From an uncultured Bacteroidales bacterium (GTDB lineage: Bacteria; Bacteroidota; Bacteroidia; Bacteroidales; UBA932): 5,978 bases of DNA. The position numbers and the translations under genes were made by a program. Below the pieces are notes generated by a model. That model was not told where the DNA came from. It saw only the letters and a list, made by a program, of their open reading frames with translations, and did no database searches. The stretch is from the NCBI GenBank assembly GCA_937906795.1, contig CALCUQ010000042.1:1-5978 (forward strand), in the 5' to 3' direction. This document shows, in pieces, positions 1 through 5,978 of this stretch; within the stretch, counting starts at the first letter, position 1; every line of letters begins with the position of its first letter.

Positions 1-286
1 AAGTGCAGAGCTGGTTTGCAAGAACACAAGATGCGTATATCTCAAATGCAGTAAGGAAACTCTGCTGTTGAGACTAAGCAAAAACAACTCAAAAAGACCC
101 CTTGTAGCAGGAAAGACAATGGAAGACATGTCCAGGACAATAGACGATCTTATGTCAAAAAGAGAAAATATATATACAAGTTGTGCATCTGTGATTTTTA
201 ATGCTGACACAGGAAAACTAAGCAGCATTGCCAACACCCTTATAGAAACTTTAAAGATAAAAAAACAGGACTTTAAGAAACCTTAA
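1..286 (+). CDS. aroK: Shikimate kinase, C-terminal half (5' end cut by window edge)
   Basis: Shikimate kinase phosphorylates shikimate at the 3-hydroxyl using ATP, in the cytoplasmic chorismate pathway. Only about the last 94 residues are present. The first complete codon is at position 2, and the frame is open to the window edge, so the TTG at 68 is internal. Visible family features are the beta-strand CVYLKCSKETLLLRL, the lid segment KRPLVAGKT whose Arg contacts ATP phosphate in the family, a helix ending in KRENIY (the R...Y typical of the C-terminal helix), and the final strand SVIFNAD. The Walker A loop and the GGG shikimate-binding motif would lie upstream of the window. The last residues, QDFKKP, are encoded by the terminator palindrome. 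The gene converges on recJ and overlaps its 3' end by 14 bp. Identity is from remembered motif patterns, not a search. Adenylate kinase-like NMP kinases are the alternative but fit the RPL lid less well. Confidence 0.85.
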   Translation, partial: SAELVCKNTRCVYLKCSKETLLLRLSKNNSKRPLVAGKTMEDMSRTIDDLMSKRENIYTSCASVIFNADTGKLSSIANTLIETLKIKKQDFKKP

Positions 287-292
287 AGTCCT
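267..292. terminator. Bidirectional intrinsic terminator between convergent aroK and recJ
   Basis: A perfect inverted repeat has arms AGGACTTTAAG (267-277) and CTTAAAGTCCT (282-292) and a 4-nt loop (278-281). On the + strand the hairpin is followed by CTCTTG and then five T (299-303). On the - strand it is followed directly by G and a run of seven T (complement of the A-rich stretch 258-265). It can therefore act as a rho-independent terminator for both aroK and recJ. Both TAA stop codons lie inside the arms: recJ at 273-275 and aroK at 284-286, in mirror positions about the dyad centre. Confidence 0.85.
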
Positions 293-2006
293 CTCTTGTT
301 TTTATATCCTTTATCCTTAGCTGGATATTTGCTATTCCTCTGTAATAATTCTCTGCTATTGAATAACATATATCAATAGGGTTTCCACCTTGAATATGGT
401 CAAAATGTTCTGATTTGTTAAACGCTATAGCAGATATATGTCTGTATGGCTCATCCTCCTGAATAAGTTCAAGTTTAAGGTGGCCATTATCACTTCCCAC
501 TATTCTTCCGTTCCCATTGTCATACACATTCTCTGTTACAAAAACAGGAGATGTGTTGCCCGGGCCAAACGGCTGGAACTGATTCAGAATTCTAAAGAAC
601 TTGGGAGTTATTTGTTTAAAATCCAGATATGAATCAATATTCACTATTGGAGTAAGTATCTCTTTTGTAATTTTCTCCGCCACAATAGACTCAAATCTCT
701 CAGAAAACTCCTGTAAATTCTCCTCCTTTAGGGTAAGACCTGCCGCATACATATGACCTCCAAAATTCACAAGCAAATCTGAGCAAGCCTCAATTGCCTC
801 ATACAAATCAAAACCCGGAATACTTCTTGCAGAGCCGTTAACCAGACCATTGGAATTTGTAAGCACAATTGTAGGTTTGTAATATGCCTCAACAAGTCTG
901 CTCGCCACAATTCCCACAACACCCTTATGCCATTGTGAATTATACACTACAGTACTCTTTCTCTTGTCAAAATCGGGAGACTGCTTAACCATATTTATAG
1001 CCTCAAGAGTAATTTCCCTGTCTATATTCTTTCTGTCGTTATTATGCTCATTTATTGTAGCTCCTATCTTATCTGCATCATCATCTCTTCTGCAGGTAAG
1101 CAAATCCACAGCAGTTCTTCCGCTCTCCATTCTGCCGGCAGCATTTATCCTTGGGCCAATCTTAAACACAATATCATCAATAGAGATTTTATGTTTGTCC
1201 AGCCCGGATAATTTGATCATAGGAAGCAACCCTTTTCTTGGAGCATCATTTATCTGCTTAAGTCCATAGAATGCAAGCACTCTGTTTTCATCCACAACAG
1301 AAACCAAATCTGCAGCAATACTTACAACAACAAGATCCAATAAAGGAGAAATTTTCTCAAAAGGAATCCCATATTGCTGTGCATATGCCTGCACAAGTTT
1401 GAATCCTACTCCGCATCCCGACAAATCATCAAAAGGATAGTTGCAGTCTTCTCTCTTTGGGTCGAGTGTGGCAACTGCTCTTGGAAGCTGGTCGTCGGGA
1501 AGATGATGATCACATATGATAAAATCTATACCATGCTCTTTGGCATAATCAACCTTTTCAACAGCCTTAATGCCACAATCCAAAGAGATTACCAGAGTGT
1601 ATTTGTTCTCTATAGCCCAATCTATCCCTTTGTAGGAAATACCATACCCCTCATCATATCTGTCTGGAATATAGTACTCCAACTTATCTGTAAGTGTTCT
1701 AAGGAAAGTATAAACCAACGAAACTGCAGTTGTACCGTCAACATCATAATCGCCGTAAATGAGAATATGCTCATTGTTTACAATTGCACGATTAAGACGT
1801 TCAACCGCTTTATCCATATCTTTCATCAAGAATGGATCATGTAGCATGGAAAGGTCTGGCCTAAAGAAATCCCTGGCCTGTTCAAAAGTCTTTATTCCTC
1901 TCTTTACCAACAGATTGGCAAGGACACGGTCTACGTTAAGCTCTTGAGCGAGCTTACGTACCTCGGCAGGATTACCCTCCTCCTTAACAATCCATTTTCT
2001 TTCCAT
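273..2006 (-). CDS. recJ: Single-stranded-DNA-specific exonuclease RecJ
   Basis: RecJ is a metal-dependent 5'-to-3' ssDNA exonuclease of the DHH family, acting in recombination and mismatch or base-excision repair. Counting from the MERKW start (577 aa, a normal length), the DHH domain shows DYDVDGTTA (about 86-94), LDCG (Asp143), CDHH (165-168), SGCGVG (196-201) and NAAGRM (288-293). The DHHA1 domain shows HKGVVGIVASRL (360-371), GSARS (391-395) and GGHMYAAG (416-423). A C-terminal OB-like domain begins near QPFGPGNTSPVF (478-489). All expected metal ligands appear intact. An upstream TTG at 2054 would add 16 residues but coincides with the -33 promoter element, so I prefer ATG 2006; ATG 2018 is the other possibility. 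The gene is transcribed divergently from lysS and ends in the shared terminator. Its last residues, EDFKVS, are partly set by that palindrome. Confidence 0.95.
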   Translation of the reverse strand: MERKWIVKEEGNPAEVRKLAQELNVDRVLANLLVKRGIKTFEQARDFFRPDLSMLHDPFLMKDMDKAVERLNRAIVNNEHILIYGDYDVDGTTAVSLVYTFLRTLTDKLEYYIPDRYDEGYGISYKGIDWAIENKYTLVISLDCGIKAVEKVDYAKEHGIDFIICDHHLPDDQLPRAVATLDPKREDCNYPFDDLSGCGVGFKLVQAYAQQYGIPFEKISPLLDLVVVSIAADLVSVVDENRVLAFYGLKQINDAPRKGLLPMIKLSGLDKHKISIDDIVFKIGPRINAAGRMESGRTAVDLLTCRRDDDADKIGATINEHNNDRKNIDREITLEAINMVKQSPDFDKRKSTVVYNSQWHKGVVGIVASRLVEAYYKPTIVLTNSNGLVNGSARSIPGFDLYEAIEACSDLLVNFGGHMYAAGLTLKEENLQEFSERFESIVAEKITKEILTPIVNIDSYLDFKQITPKFFRILNQFQPFGPGNTSPVFVTENVYDNGNGRIVGSDNGHLKLELIQEDEPYRHISAIAFNKSEHFDHIQGGNPIDICYSIAENYYRGIANIQLRIKDIKTREDFKVS

Positions 2007-2024
2007 ATTTACATTCATAACACG

Positions 2025-2055
2025 CAAAGTTAACAATTTAATTAATATTGTCAAC
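2025..2055 (-). promoter_or_regulatory. recJ promoter (Bacteroidota type)
   Basis: Read on the - strand, a GTTG at 2055-2052 (-33-like; consensus TTTG) is followed after 19 nt by TAACTTTG at 2032-2025, an exact match to the -7 consensus TAnnTTTG. Transcription would begin about 6-7 nt downstream, near 2018-2019. That leaves a leader of roughly a dozen bases before ATG 2006. This placement also argues against the TTG start at 2054. Confidence 0.65.
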
Positions 2056-2170
2056 TTTTAGATTAGTAAAACTCTTCATACAACCATTACAAAATACCTA
2101 AAATTTAGATTTTAACAATTTTCTCTCATTTTAAAGAGAGCCCATAAGCAGATTATTAAAATAATTATAC

Positions 2171-2178
2171 TATATTTG
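2171..2178 (+). promoter_or_regulatory. Possible lysS promoter, -7 element
   Basis: TATATTTG matches the Bacteroidota -7 consensus TAnnTTTG and lies 73 bp before the lysS ATG. No clear TTTG or TTG is present at the expected -33 distance (about 2144-2152), so support rests on the -7 box alone. If used, transcription would begin around 2185, just before the hairpin at 2188-2216, giving a leader of about 67 nt. Confidence 0.4.
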
Positions 2179-2187
2179 TATTTTATG

Positions 2188-2223
2188 CTTAATTGGCGAA
2201 TTTTGCGGCAATTAAGGGTTTTT
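2188..2223 (+). promoter_or_regulatory. Hairpin plus T run in the lysS leader (attenuator-like)
   Basis: Arms CTTAATTG (2188-2195) and CAATTAAG (2209-2216) are perfectly complementary over 8 bp. After a G-G mismatch, two further pairs (C2197-G2207, G2198-C2206) close a 7-nt loop. Two G and five T (2219-2223) follow. The layout resembles an intrinsic terminator or attenuator between the putative promoter and lysS. The stem is AT-rich, no leader peptide or known riboswitch core was recognised, and the region is AT-rich enough that chance is possible. Confidence 0.35.
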
Positions 2224-2251
2224 AAAAGAATCTAAAAAAATTATAACATAT

Positions 2252-3766
2252 ATGGAATTAAACTTGAACGAGCAAGAAATCAACAGACGCAAAGCGCTTG
2301 CTCAAATGAGAGAACTTGGAATTGAGCCATATCCGGCAGCTATGTATCCAGTAAATGTCACCACAGAAGACATTGCAAAAAAATATGATCCACAAGAGGG
2401 CAACTATCAGGATGTGGCAATTGCAGGCCGTATCATGAGCAGAAGAATTATGGGTGCAGCTGCATTTATTGAGCTTATGGATGAAAAAGGCAGAGTTCAA
2501 GTATATGTAAAAAGAGATGAAATTTGTCCGGGCGAGGACAAGACATTATACAACACTGTATTCAAAAAACTTTTGGATATAGGTGATATAATTGGAATCA
2601 AAGGATTTGCATTTGTAACTCAAACCGGCCAGAAATCAATTCATGCCAAAGAGTTGACAGTTCTTTGTAAATCACTTAAGGTTCTCCCTATTGTTAAAGA
2701 AAAAGATGGTGAGGTTTTTGATGCTTTCTCTGATCCTGAGCTAAGATACAGACAAAGATATGTTGACCTTATAGTTAATCCAGATGTAAGAGAGACATTC
2801 ATCAAGAGATCAAGAATCATTTCAACAATGCGCCGTTTCTTTGATGAGCGCGGATGTCTTGAGGTGGAGACTCCAGTGCTTCAACCTATTCCAGGTGGAG
2901 CAACTGCCAGACCGTTCATTACCCACCACAACACATTAGATATGCCATTATATTTGCGTATTGCAAATGAGCTGTACTTGAAACGTCTTATTGTAGGTGG
3001 CTATAATGGTGTATATGAGTTCTCAAAGAACTTCCGTAACGAGGGTATGGACAGAACCCACAACCCAGAGTTCACTTGTATGGAGATTTATGTTGCATAC
3101 AAAGACTATAACTGGATGATGGATTTTGTTGAGCAAATGCTTAAAGAGGTTGCTGTTGCAGTAAATGGCACCACTAAAGTACAAATTGGTGAGCACGAGG
3201 TTGATTTTGGTGGAGAATACAGAAGACTTCCAATGCTTGATGCCATTAAGGAGTATGCAGGTGTGGATATTGCAGGCATGAGCGAGGCAGAACTTAGAGA
3301 AACTTGTAAAAAACTTCATATTCAGATAGATGACAAAATGGGTGAAGGCAAGCTTATAGATGCTATCTTTGGCGAGTGCTGTGAGAAGCATCTTATCCAG
3401 CCTACATTCATTACTGATTATCCTGTATCAATGTCTCCTTTGACAAAACGCCATAGAAGCAACCCTAATCTTACAGAGAGATTTGAATTGTTTGTATGCG
3501 GAAAAGAGCTTGCAAACGCTTACAGCGAGTTAAATGATCCTATTGACCAGTTGGCAAGATTCGAAGACCAGTTGAAGTTGAAAGATAAAGGAGATGATGA
3601 GGCAATGTACATAGATATGGACTTTGTAAGAGCTCTGGAATATGGTATGCCTCCAACATCAGGAATGGGTATTGGTATTGACCGTCTTACAATGTTCATG
3701 ACAGGAAAGACCACTATTCAGGATGTATTGTTCTTCCCTCAAATGAGACCAGAAAGCTATAAGTAA
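2252..3766 (+). CDS. lysS: Lysyl-tRNA synthetase, class II
   Basis: This cytoplasmic class II aminoacyl-tRNA synthetase charges tRNA-Lys with lysine. The 504 residues match the E. coli-type length. An N-terminal OB-fold anticodon-binding domain (about 55-145) includes VAIAGRIMSRRIMG and the strand GRVQVYVKRDE. The catalytic domain shows motif 1 (FFDERGCLEVETPVLQPIPG, 196-215), motif 2 (FRNEGMDRTHNPEFTCMEIY, 261-280) and motif 3 (GMGIGIDRLTM, 471-481). YPVSMSPLTK (390-399) and NAYSELNDP (422-430) are typical of the lysine pocket. The protein stops at MRPESYK. I recall that Bacteroides LysRS often has a longer C-terminal tail, which is absent here. ATG 2252 is the first in-frame start, after an A/T-rich leader without a Shine-Dalgarno. 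It is first of a likely three-gene operon. Confidence 0.97.
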   Translation: MELNLNEQEINRRKALAQMRELGIEPYPAAMYPVNVTTEDIAKKYDPQEGNYQDVAIAGRIMSRRIMGAAAFIELMDEKGRVQVYVKRDEICPGEDKTLYNTVFKKLLDIGDIIGIKGFAFVTQTGQKSIHAKELTVLCKSLKVLPIVKEKDGEVFDAFSDPELRYRQRYVDLIVNPDVRETFIKRSRIISTMRRFFDERGCLEVETPVLQPIPGGATARPFITHHNTLDMPLYLRIANELYLKRLIVGGYNGVYEFSKNFRNEGMDRTHNPEFTCMEIYVAYKDYNWMMDFVEQMLKEVAVAVNGTTKVQIGEHEVDFGGEYRRLPMLDAIKEYAGVDIAGMSEAELRETCKKLHIQIDDKMGEGKLIDAIFGECCEKHLIQPTFITDYPVSMSPLTKRHRSNPNLTERFELFVCGKELANAYSELNDPIDQLARFEDQLKLKDKGDDEAMYIDMDFVRALEYGMPPTSGMGIGIDRLTMFMTGKTTIQDVLFFPQMRPESYK

Positions 3767-3776
3767 TTATAGTATA

Positions 3777-4586
3777 ATGAATATTCAAGAGATTACATCC
3801 AATGTAAATCCAAAAATAAAAGAGGTTGTGGCTCTGTTGGAGAAATCCAAACAACGCCGCAAAGCCTCTTTATTTGTTGTAGAAGGATTAAGGGAGATCC
3901 AATCTTGCATAAACCACAACTATAAAATAAAAAGTATCTTTTTCAATCAGGAAATTGTAAGTCTTTCCCAACTTGAAGATATGAATCTTCCAGATGATGT
4001 AAAGCTGATGAGTGTATCTGCAAATGTATATTCAAAAATAGCTTATAGGGAAACCACTGAGGGAATCGTTGCAGTAGTTGAAGAGAAAAGACTTGAGTTG
4101 AAAGATATAGAATTTGGGAGAAAATGGGAAAAACCTTTTGTCCTTGTTTTAGAAAGTGTGGAAAAACCTGGCAATCTGGGAGCCTTGCTTCGTACTGCCG
4201 ATGCATGTGGAGTTGATGCTGTGCTGGTTTGCGATCCTTTGACAGATTTATATAATCCCAATCTCATAAGATCGAGCCTTGGTGGCATATTTACCAACCA
4301 GGTTGTAGCTTGTACAAATCAACAGGCTCTGGAGTGGCTCAGAGAGCACAATATAAATATATACACTGCACAACTTCAAGACTCCAAATGGTACTACCAG
4401 ACAGATATGACCTCTGCAACTGCAATTGTTATGGGAACAGAATCTACCGGCCTTACAGATTTCTGGCGTAATGAATCCAATGGCAAGATAAAAATTCCAA
4501 TGCTTGGAGAGATGGATTCGCTGAATGTATCTGTATCTGCAGCTGTATTGTGCTACGAGGCAGTAAGACAAAGATCTAACCAATAA
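3777..4586 (+). CDS. SpoU/TrmH-family RNA 2'-O-methyltransferase
   Basis: This is a SPOUT-class enzyme that uses S-adenosylmethionine to methylate a ribose 2'-OH in tRNA or rRNA; the target nucleotide cannot be told from sequence. An N-terminal substrate-binding domain (about 10-100) contains LFVVEGLREI (32-41) and the segment YRETTEGIVAVV (90-101), typical of the RlmB/TsnR-like group. The C-terminal trefoil-knot domain has motif 1 VEKPGNLGALLRTAD (128-142, with Asn133 and the catalytic-type Arg139), motif 2 AIVMGTESTGL (216-226) and motif 3 IPMLGEMDSLNVSVSAAVL (240-258). Its 269 aa are usual for the family. It begins 10 bp after lysS and ends 8 bp before aroE, so co-transcription is likely and both neighbours are housekeeping genes. 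RlmB (23S rRNA G2251) and TsnR/YsgA-type enzymes are alternatives. Confidence 0.92.
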   Translation: MNIQEITSNVNPKIKEVVALLEKSKQRRKASLFVVEGLREIQSCINHNYKIKSIFFNQEIVSLSQLEDMNLPDDVKLMSVSANVYSKIAYRETTEGIVAVVEEKRLELKDIEFGRKWEKPFVLVLESVEKPGNLGALLRTADACGVDAVLVCDPLTDLYNPNLIRSSLGGIFTNQVVACTNQQALEWLREHNINIYTAQLQDSKWYYQTDMTSATAIVMGTESTGLTDFWRNESNGKIKIPMLGEMDSLNVSVSAAVLCYEAVRQRSNQ

Positions 4587-4594
4587 ATCCAGTT

Positions 4595-5353
4595 ATGTTG
4601 AAATTTGGTCTAATTGGGAATCCTATCTCCCATTCAAAAAGTCCGGCTTTATTTAAAGCTGCTTATCCTCACGACAACTTTTCATATACATTGATAGAGG
4701 CGCCTACATGCAATCAGGCTATGGAGATATTCCACAGTCAGGGTTTCAAAGGGATAAATATAACTTCTCCTTTCAAGGAGGATATAATGAAGCATGTAAC
4801 CCAGCCAAGCAGGGAAACACAGCTAATGGGGTGTGCCAATATAGCAATTAAAGAAAATGGGGAGATAAAATCATACAATTCCGATTATTTTGGGGTAAAA
4901 AACACTCTTGAAGAAATTTTGTCGGGAAGAAAGACAGGGGAAATTAAGGCTATGGTTGTGGGGGCTGGCGGTGCCGGTAAAGCTGCTGCTCTATCTTGCA
5001 CTGATTTGGGAATGCAAACATTTCTTGCAAACAGGAGCAGATCCAAAGCTGAATCCTATGCAAACAGCATTGGAGCTGAATACATTCCATTGGAAGAGAT
5101 TCCAGATATTATAAAAGAGATTGATTTGATTGTTTACTCTCTCTCCTTTAAGATTCCAGTAATCACTTCTAAAGATTTAAAAGGTAAAATACTCTTTGAG
5201 GCCAATTATGCAGATCCTCAATTTGCCAACATAGAGGATATACAATATATAGGGGGAAAGTACTGGCTTTATAATCAGGCCATTCCGGCATTTAAGATTT
5301 TTACCGGAAAAGATCCTGACACAAAAGCAATGCGAGATATTATGGGACTGTAA
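4595..5353 (+). CDS. aroE: Shikimate dehydrogenase, divergent C-terminal half
   Basis: The predicted reaction is NADPH-dependent reduction of 3-dehydroshikimate to shikimate, the step before shikimate kinase. The N-terminal half is canonical: GNPISHSKSP (8-17, with Ser14 and Ser16 aligning to the E. coli shikimate-binding serines), NITSPFKED (55-63, catalytic-type Lys61), Asn82 and YNSDYFG (94-100, Asp97 of the catalytic pair). The Rossmann domain has VVGAGGAGKAA (121-131) and ANRSRSKAE (145-153), the NR(T/S) pattern expected for NADP. Beyond this it departs from the usual form. DLIVYSLSFKIP (177-188) stands where N-A/T-T-P-x-G-M is normally found, and EANYADPQF stands for the usual DLVYNP-like strand. 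Near the C-terminus WLYNQAIPAF (224-233) keeps the conserved Gln228. At 252 aa it is slightly shorter than E. coli AroE. Third in the lysS cluster. Quinate/shikimate dehydrogenase variants are the main alternative. Confidence 0.88.
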   Translation: MLKFGLIGNPISHSKSPALFKAAYPHDNFSYTLIEAPTCNQAMEIFHSQGFKGINITSPFKEDIMKHVTQPSRETQLMGCANIAIKENGEIKSYNSDYFGVKNTLEEILSGRKTGEIKAMVVGAGGAGKAAALSCTDLGMQTFLANRSRSKAESYANSIGAEYIPLEEIPDIIKEIDLIVYSLSFKIPVITSKDLKGKILFEANYADPQFANIEDIQYIGGKYWLYNQAIPAFKIFTGKDPDTKAMRDIMGL

Positions 5354-5368
5354 ATTTTTAGAACTTTT

Positions 5369-5402
5369 TTTGCAACAATATGCAAATAATATTGTAATTT
5401 TG
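5369..5402 (+). promoter_or_regulatory. ssb promoter (Bacteroidota type)
   Basis: TTTG at 5369-5372 (-33 element) is followed after 22 nt by TAATTTTG at 5395-5402, an exact match to the -7 consensus TAnnTTTG. The predicted start of transcription near 5408 leaves about 15 nt before ATG 5424. The spacer is a little longer than the usual 19-21 nt. A 7-bp dyad, ACAATAT / ATATTGT (5375-5381 and 5389-5395), fills the spacer and touches the -7 box. I could not find a convincing GC-containing terminator hairpin for the upstream aroE. Confidence 0.55.
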
Positions 5403-5423
5403 GTTGTTAAAAACTCATAACAA

Positions 5424-5841
5424 ATGTCATTGAACAAAGTACTTCTTATTGGTAATGTTGGAGCAGATCCTGAGGTCAGACATCTTGAGGGAGGGTCTGT
5501 TGTTGCAAACCTTAGAATTGCAACAAATGAAAGATATAAAGACAGAAACGGAAATGCTCAGGAAGTAACTCAGTGGCATAGTATTGTATGCTGGAGAAAT
5601 CTTGCAGATCTATGTGAGAAATATATAAAGAAGGGTTCGCAGATATTTGTTGAGGGGAGAATCAGAACAAACAAATACACAGACAACAGGTATTGAAAGA
5701 GAAAGGGTAGAGATTCTGGCAGACAATATAAGATTGTTGGACAGAAAGGGCTCTGGAGCTGCTTCTGAAAACAACAGTTATACAGAAAACAACAATTATA
5801 CTCCTGTTAATGCAGAAGAATCTGACGACCTTCCATTTTAA
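5424..5841 (+). pseudogene. ssb: Single-stranded DNA-binding protein, frameshifted
   Basis: Ssb coats ssDNA during replication, recombination and repair and recruits partners through its acidic C-terminal tip. The first frame (5424-5696) gives 90 residues of OB fold: MSLNKVLLIGNVGADPEVRH, VTQWHSIVCW with family aromatics Trp51 and Trp57, and FVEGRIRTNKYTDN. It then meets TGA at 5694. The +1 frame continues the same protein: GIERERVEILADNIRLL (last OB strands), a short Asn-rich linker and the intact tip SDDLPF, ending at TAA 5839. Omitting one base near 5688 would give a 138-residue protein of normal architecture. The preserved tip and lack of further damage point to a recent mutation, a sequence error or, less likely, recoding. 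ATG 5424 follows an A/T-rich leader downstream of its own promoter-like element. purA starts 25 bp after the final stop. Confidence 0.85.
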
Positions 5842-5866
5842 TAGAAATAACTTAATAAAATAATAT

Positions 5867-5978
5867 ATGAAAGTAGATGTAGTTCTTGGTTTACAATGGG
5901 GTGATGAGGGTAAAGGCAAGATTGTTGATGTCCTTGCAAATACCTATCCTGTTATAGCAAGATTCCAAGGTGGCCCCA
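5867..5978 (+). CDS. purA: Adenylosuccinate synthetase, N-terminus (3' end cut by window edge)
   Basis: PurA condenses IMP with aspartate using GTP, the first committed step from IMP to AMP. Only 37 codons are present, but they include the family signature LGLQWGDEGKGKIVDVL (7-23), containing the phosphate-binding loop with Asp13 and Lys16, and ARFQGGP (31-37), which in the family leads into NAGHT with the catalytic histidine just outside the window. ATG 5867 gives the expected short leader of the family before the first strand. The upstream gap of 25 bp is A/T-rich with no promoter consensus, so read-through from the ssb promoter is plausible. Confidence 0.96.
   Translation, partial: MKVDVVLGLQWGDEGKGKIVDVLANTYPVIARFQGGP

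Noticed and set aside
1374..1844. A 156-codon + strand reading frame opposite recJ
   Set aside because: It lies wholly within the strongly supported recJ coding region on the other strand, has no recognisable domain and is Cys/Ile-rich in the way of antisense shadows.
2123..2140. CTCTC / GAGAG inverted repeat in the recJ-lysS intergenic region
   Set aside because: Only 5 bp with an 8-nt loop and no T run. In AT-rich DNA this is easily a chance match, so it is not listed as an operator.
2179..2251. T-box or lysine riboswitch upstream of lysS
   Set aside because: The leader is only about 70 nt, has no T-box sequence and is far too short for a lysine riboswitch. Only a simple hairpin can be supported.
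3023..3391. A 122-codon - strand reading frame inside lysS
   Set aside because: It overlaps conserved motif 2 of lysyl-tRNA synthetase on the opposite strand and shows no domain or promoter of its own.
4248..4583. A 111-codon - strand reading frame opposite the methyltransferase
   Set aside because: It is antisense to the SpoU-family motif regions and has no independent support.
5354..5371. Intrinsic terminator after aroE using the run of seven T (5365-5371)
   Set aside because: I could find no stable stem immediately before the T run; its end overlaps the putative -33 element of the ssb promoter.
5647..5841. A separate small gene starting at TTG 5647
   Set aside because: Its product from GIERERVEI onward is the missing C-terminal part of Ssb, including the DDLPF tip, so it is the second half of a frameshifted gene.

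Overview
The window looks like an ordinary chromosomal housekeeping stretch from an AT-rich member of Bacteroidota, probably order Bacteroidales. Three things support this. No start codon has a purine-rich Shine-Dalgarno; the leaders are simply A/T-rich. Upstream sequences fit the Bacteroidota sigma-ABfr promoter (-33 TTTG, -7 TAnnTTTG). The RecJ, Ssb, AroK and PurA sequences resemble Bacteroidales versions as I remember them. Genus cannot be told from this sequence alone.

Layout, left to right. The 3' half of a shikimate kinase gene (aroK, + strand) enters from the left edge and converges on recJ (- strand, ssDNA exonuclease). The two genes overlap by 14 bp inside a perfect 11-bp palindrome that appears to be a shared bidirectional terminator. 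A 245-bp intergenic region follows. It holds the recJ promoter, a possible lysS promoter and a leader hairpin followed by five T. Next is a tightly packed + strand cluster: lysS (lysyl-tRNA synthetase), a SpoU/TrmH-family RNA 2'-O-methyltransferase gene and aroE-like shikimate dehydrogenase, with gaps of 10 and 8 bp, probably one operon. After a 70-bp gap with its own promoter-like signal comes ssb, which is broken by a frameshift in this sequence. The 5' end of purA (adenylosuccinate synthetase) runs off the right edge.

Functionally the genes cover translation (lysS, RNA methyltransferase), aromatic amino acid synthesis (aroK and aroE, the shikimate kinase and dehydrogenase steps), DNA replication and repair (recJ, ssb) and purine synthesis (purA). 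RecJ and Ssb are known partners in other bacteria, but here they are about 3.4 kb apart and on opposite strands.

I found no mobile element, CRISPR array, tRNA, rRNA, toxin, defence or biosynthetic cluster, and no evidence for a new multi-gene system. The points most worth a second look are local: the mirror-symmetric terminator carrying both stop codons, the ssb frameshift, the AT-rich hairpin in the lysS leader, and the unusual C-terminal half of AroE. No stretch longer than 300 bp lacks a gene.
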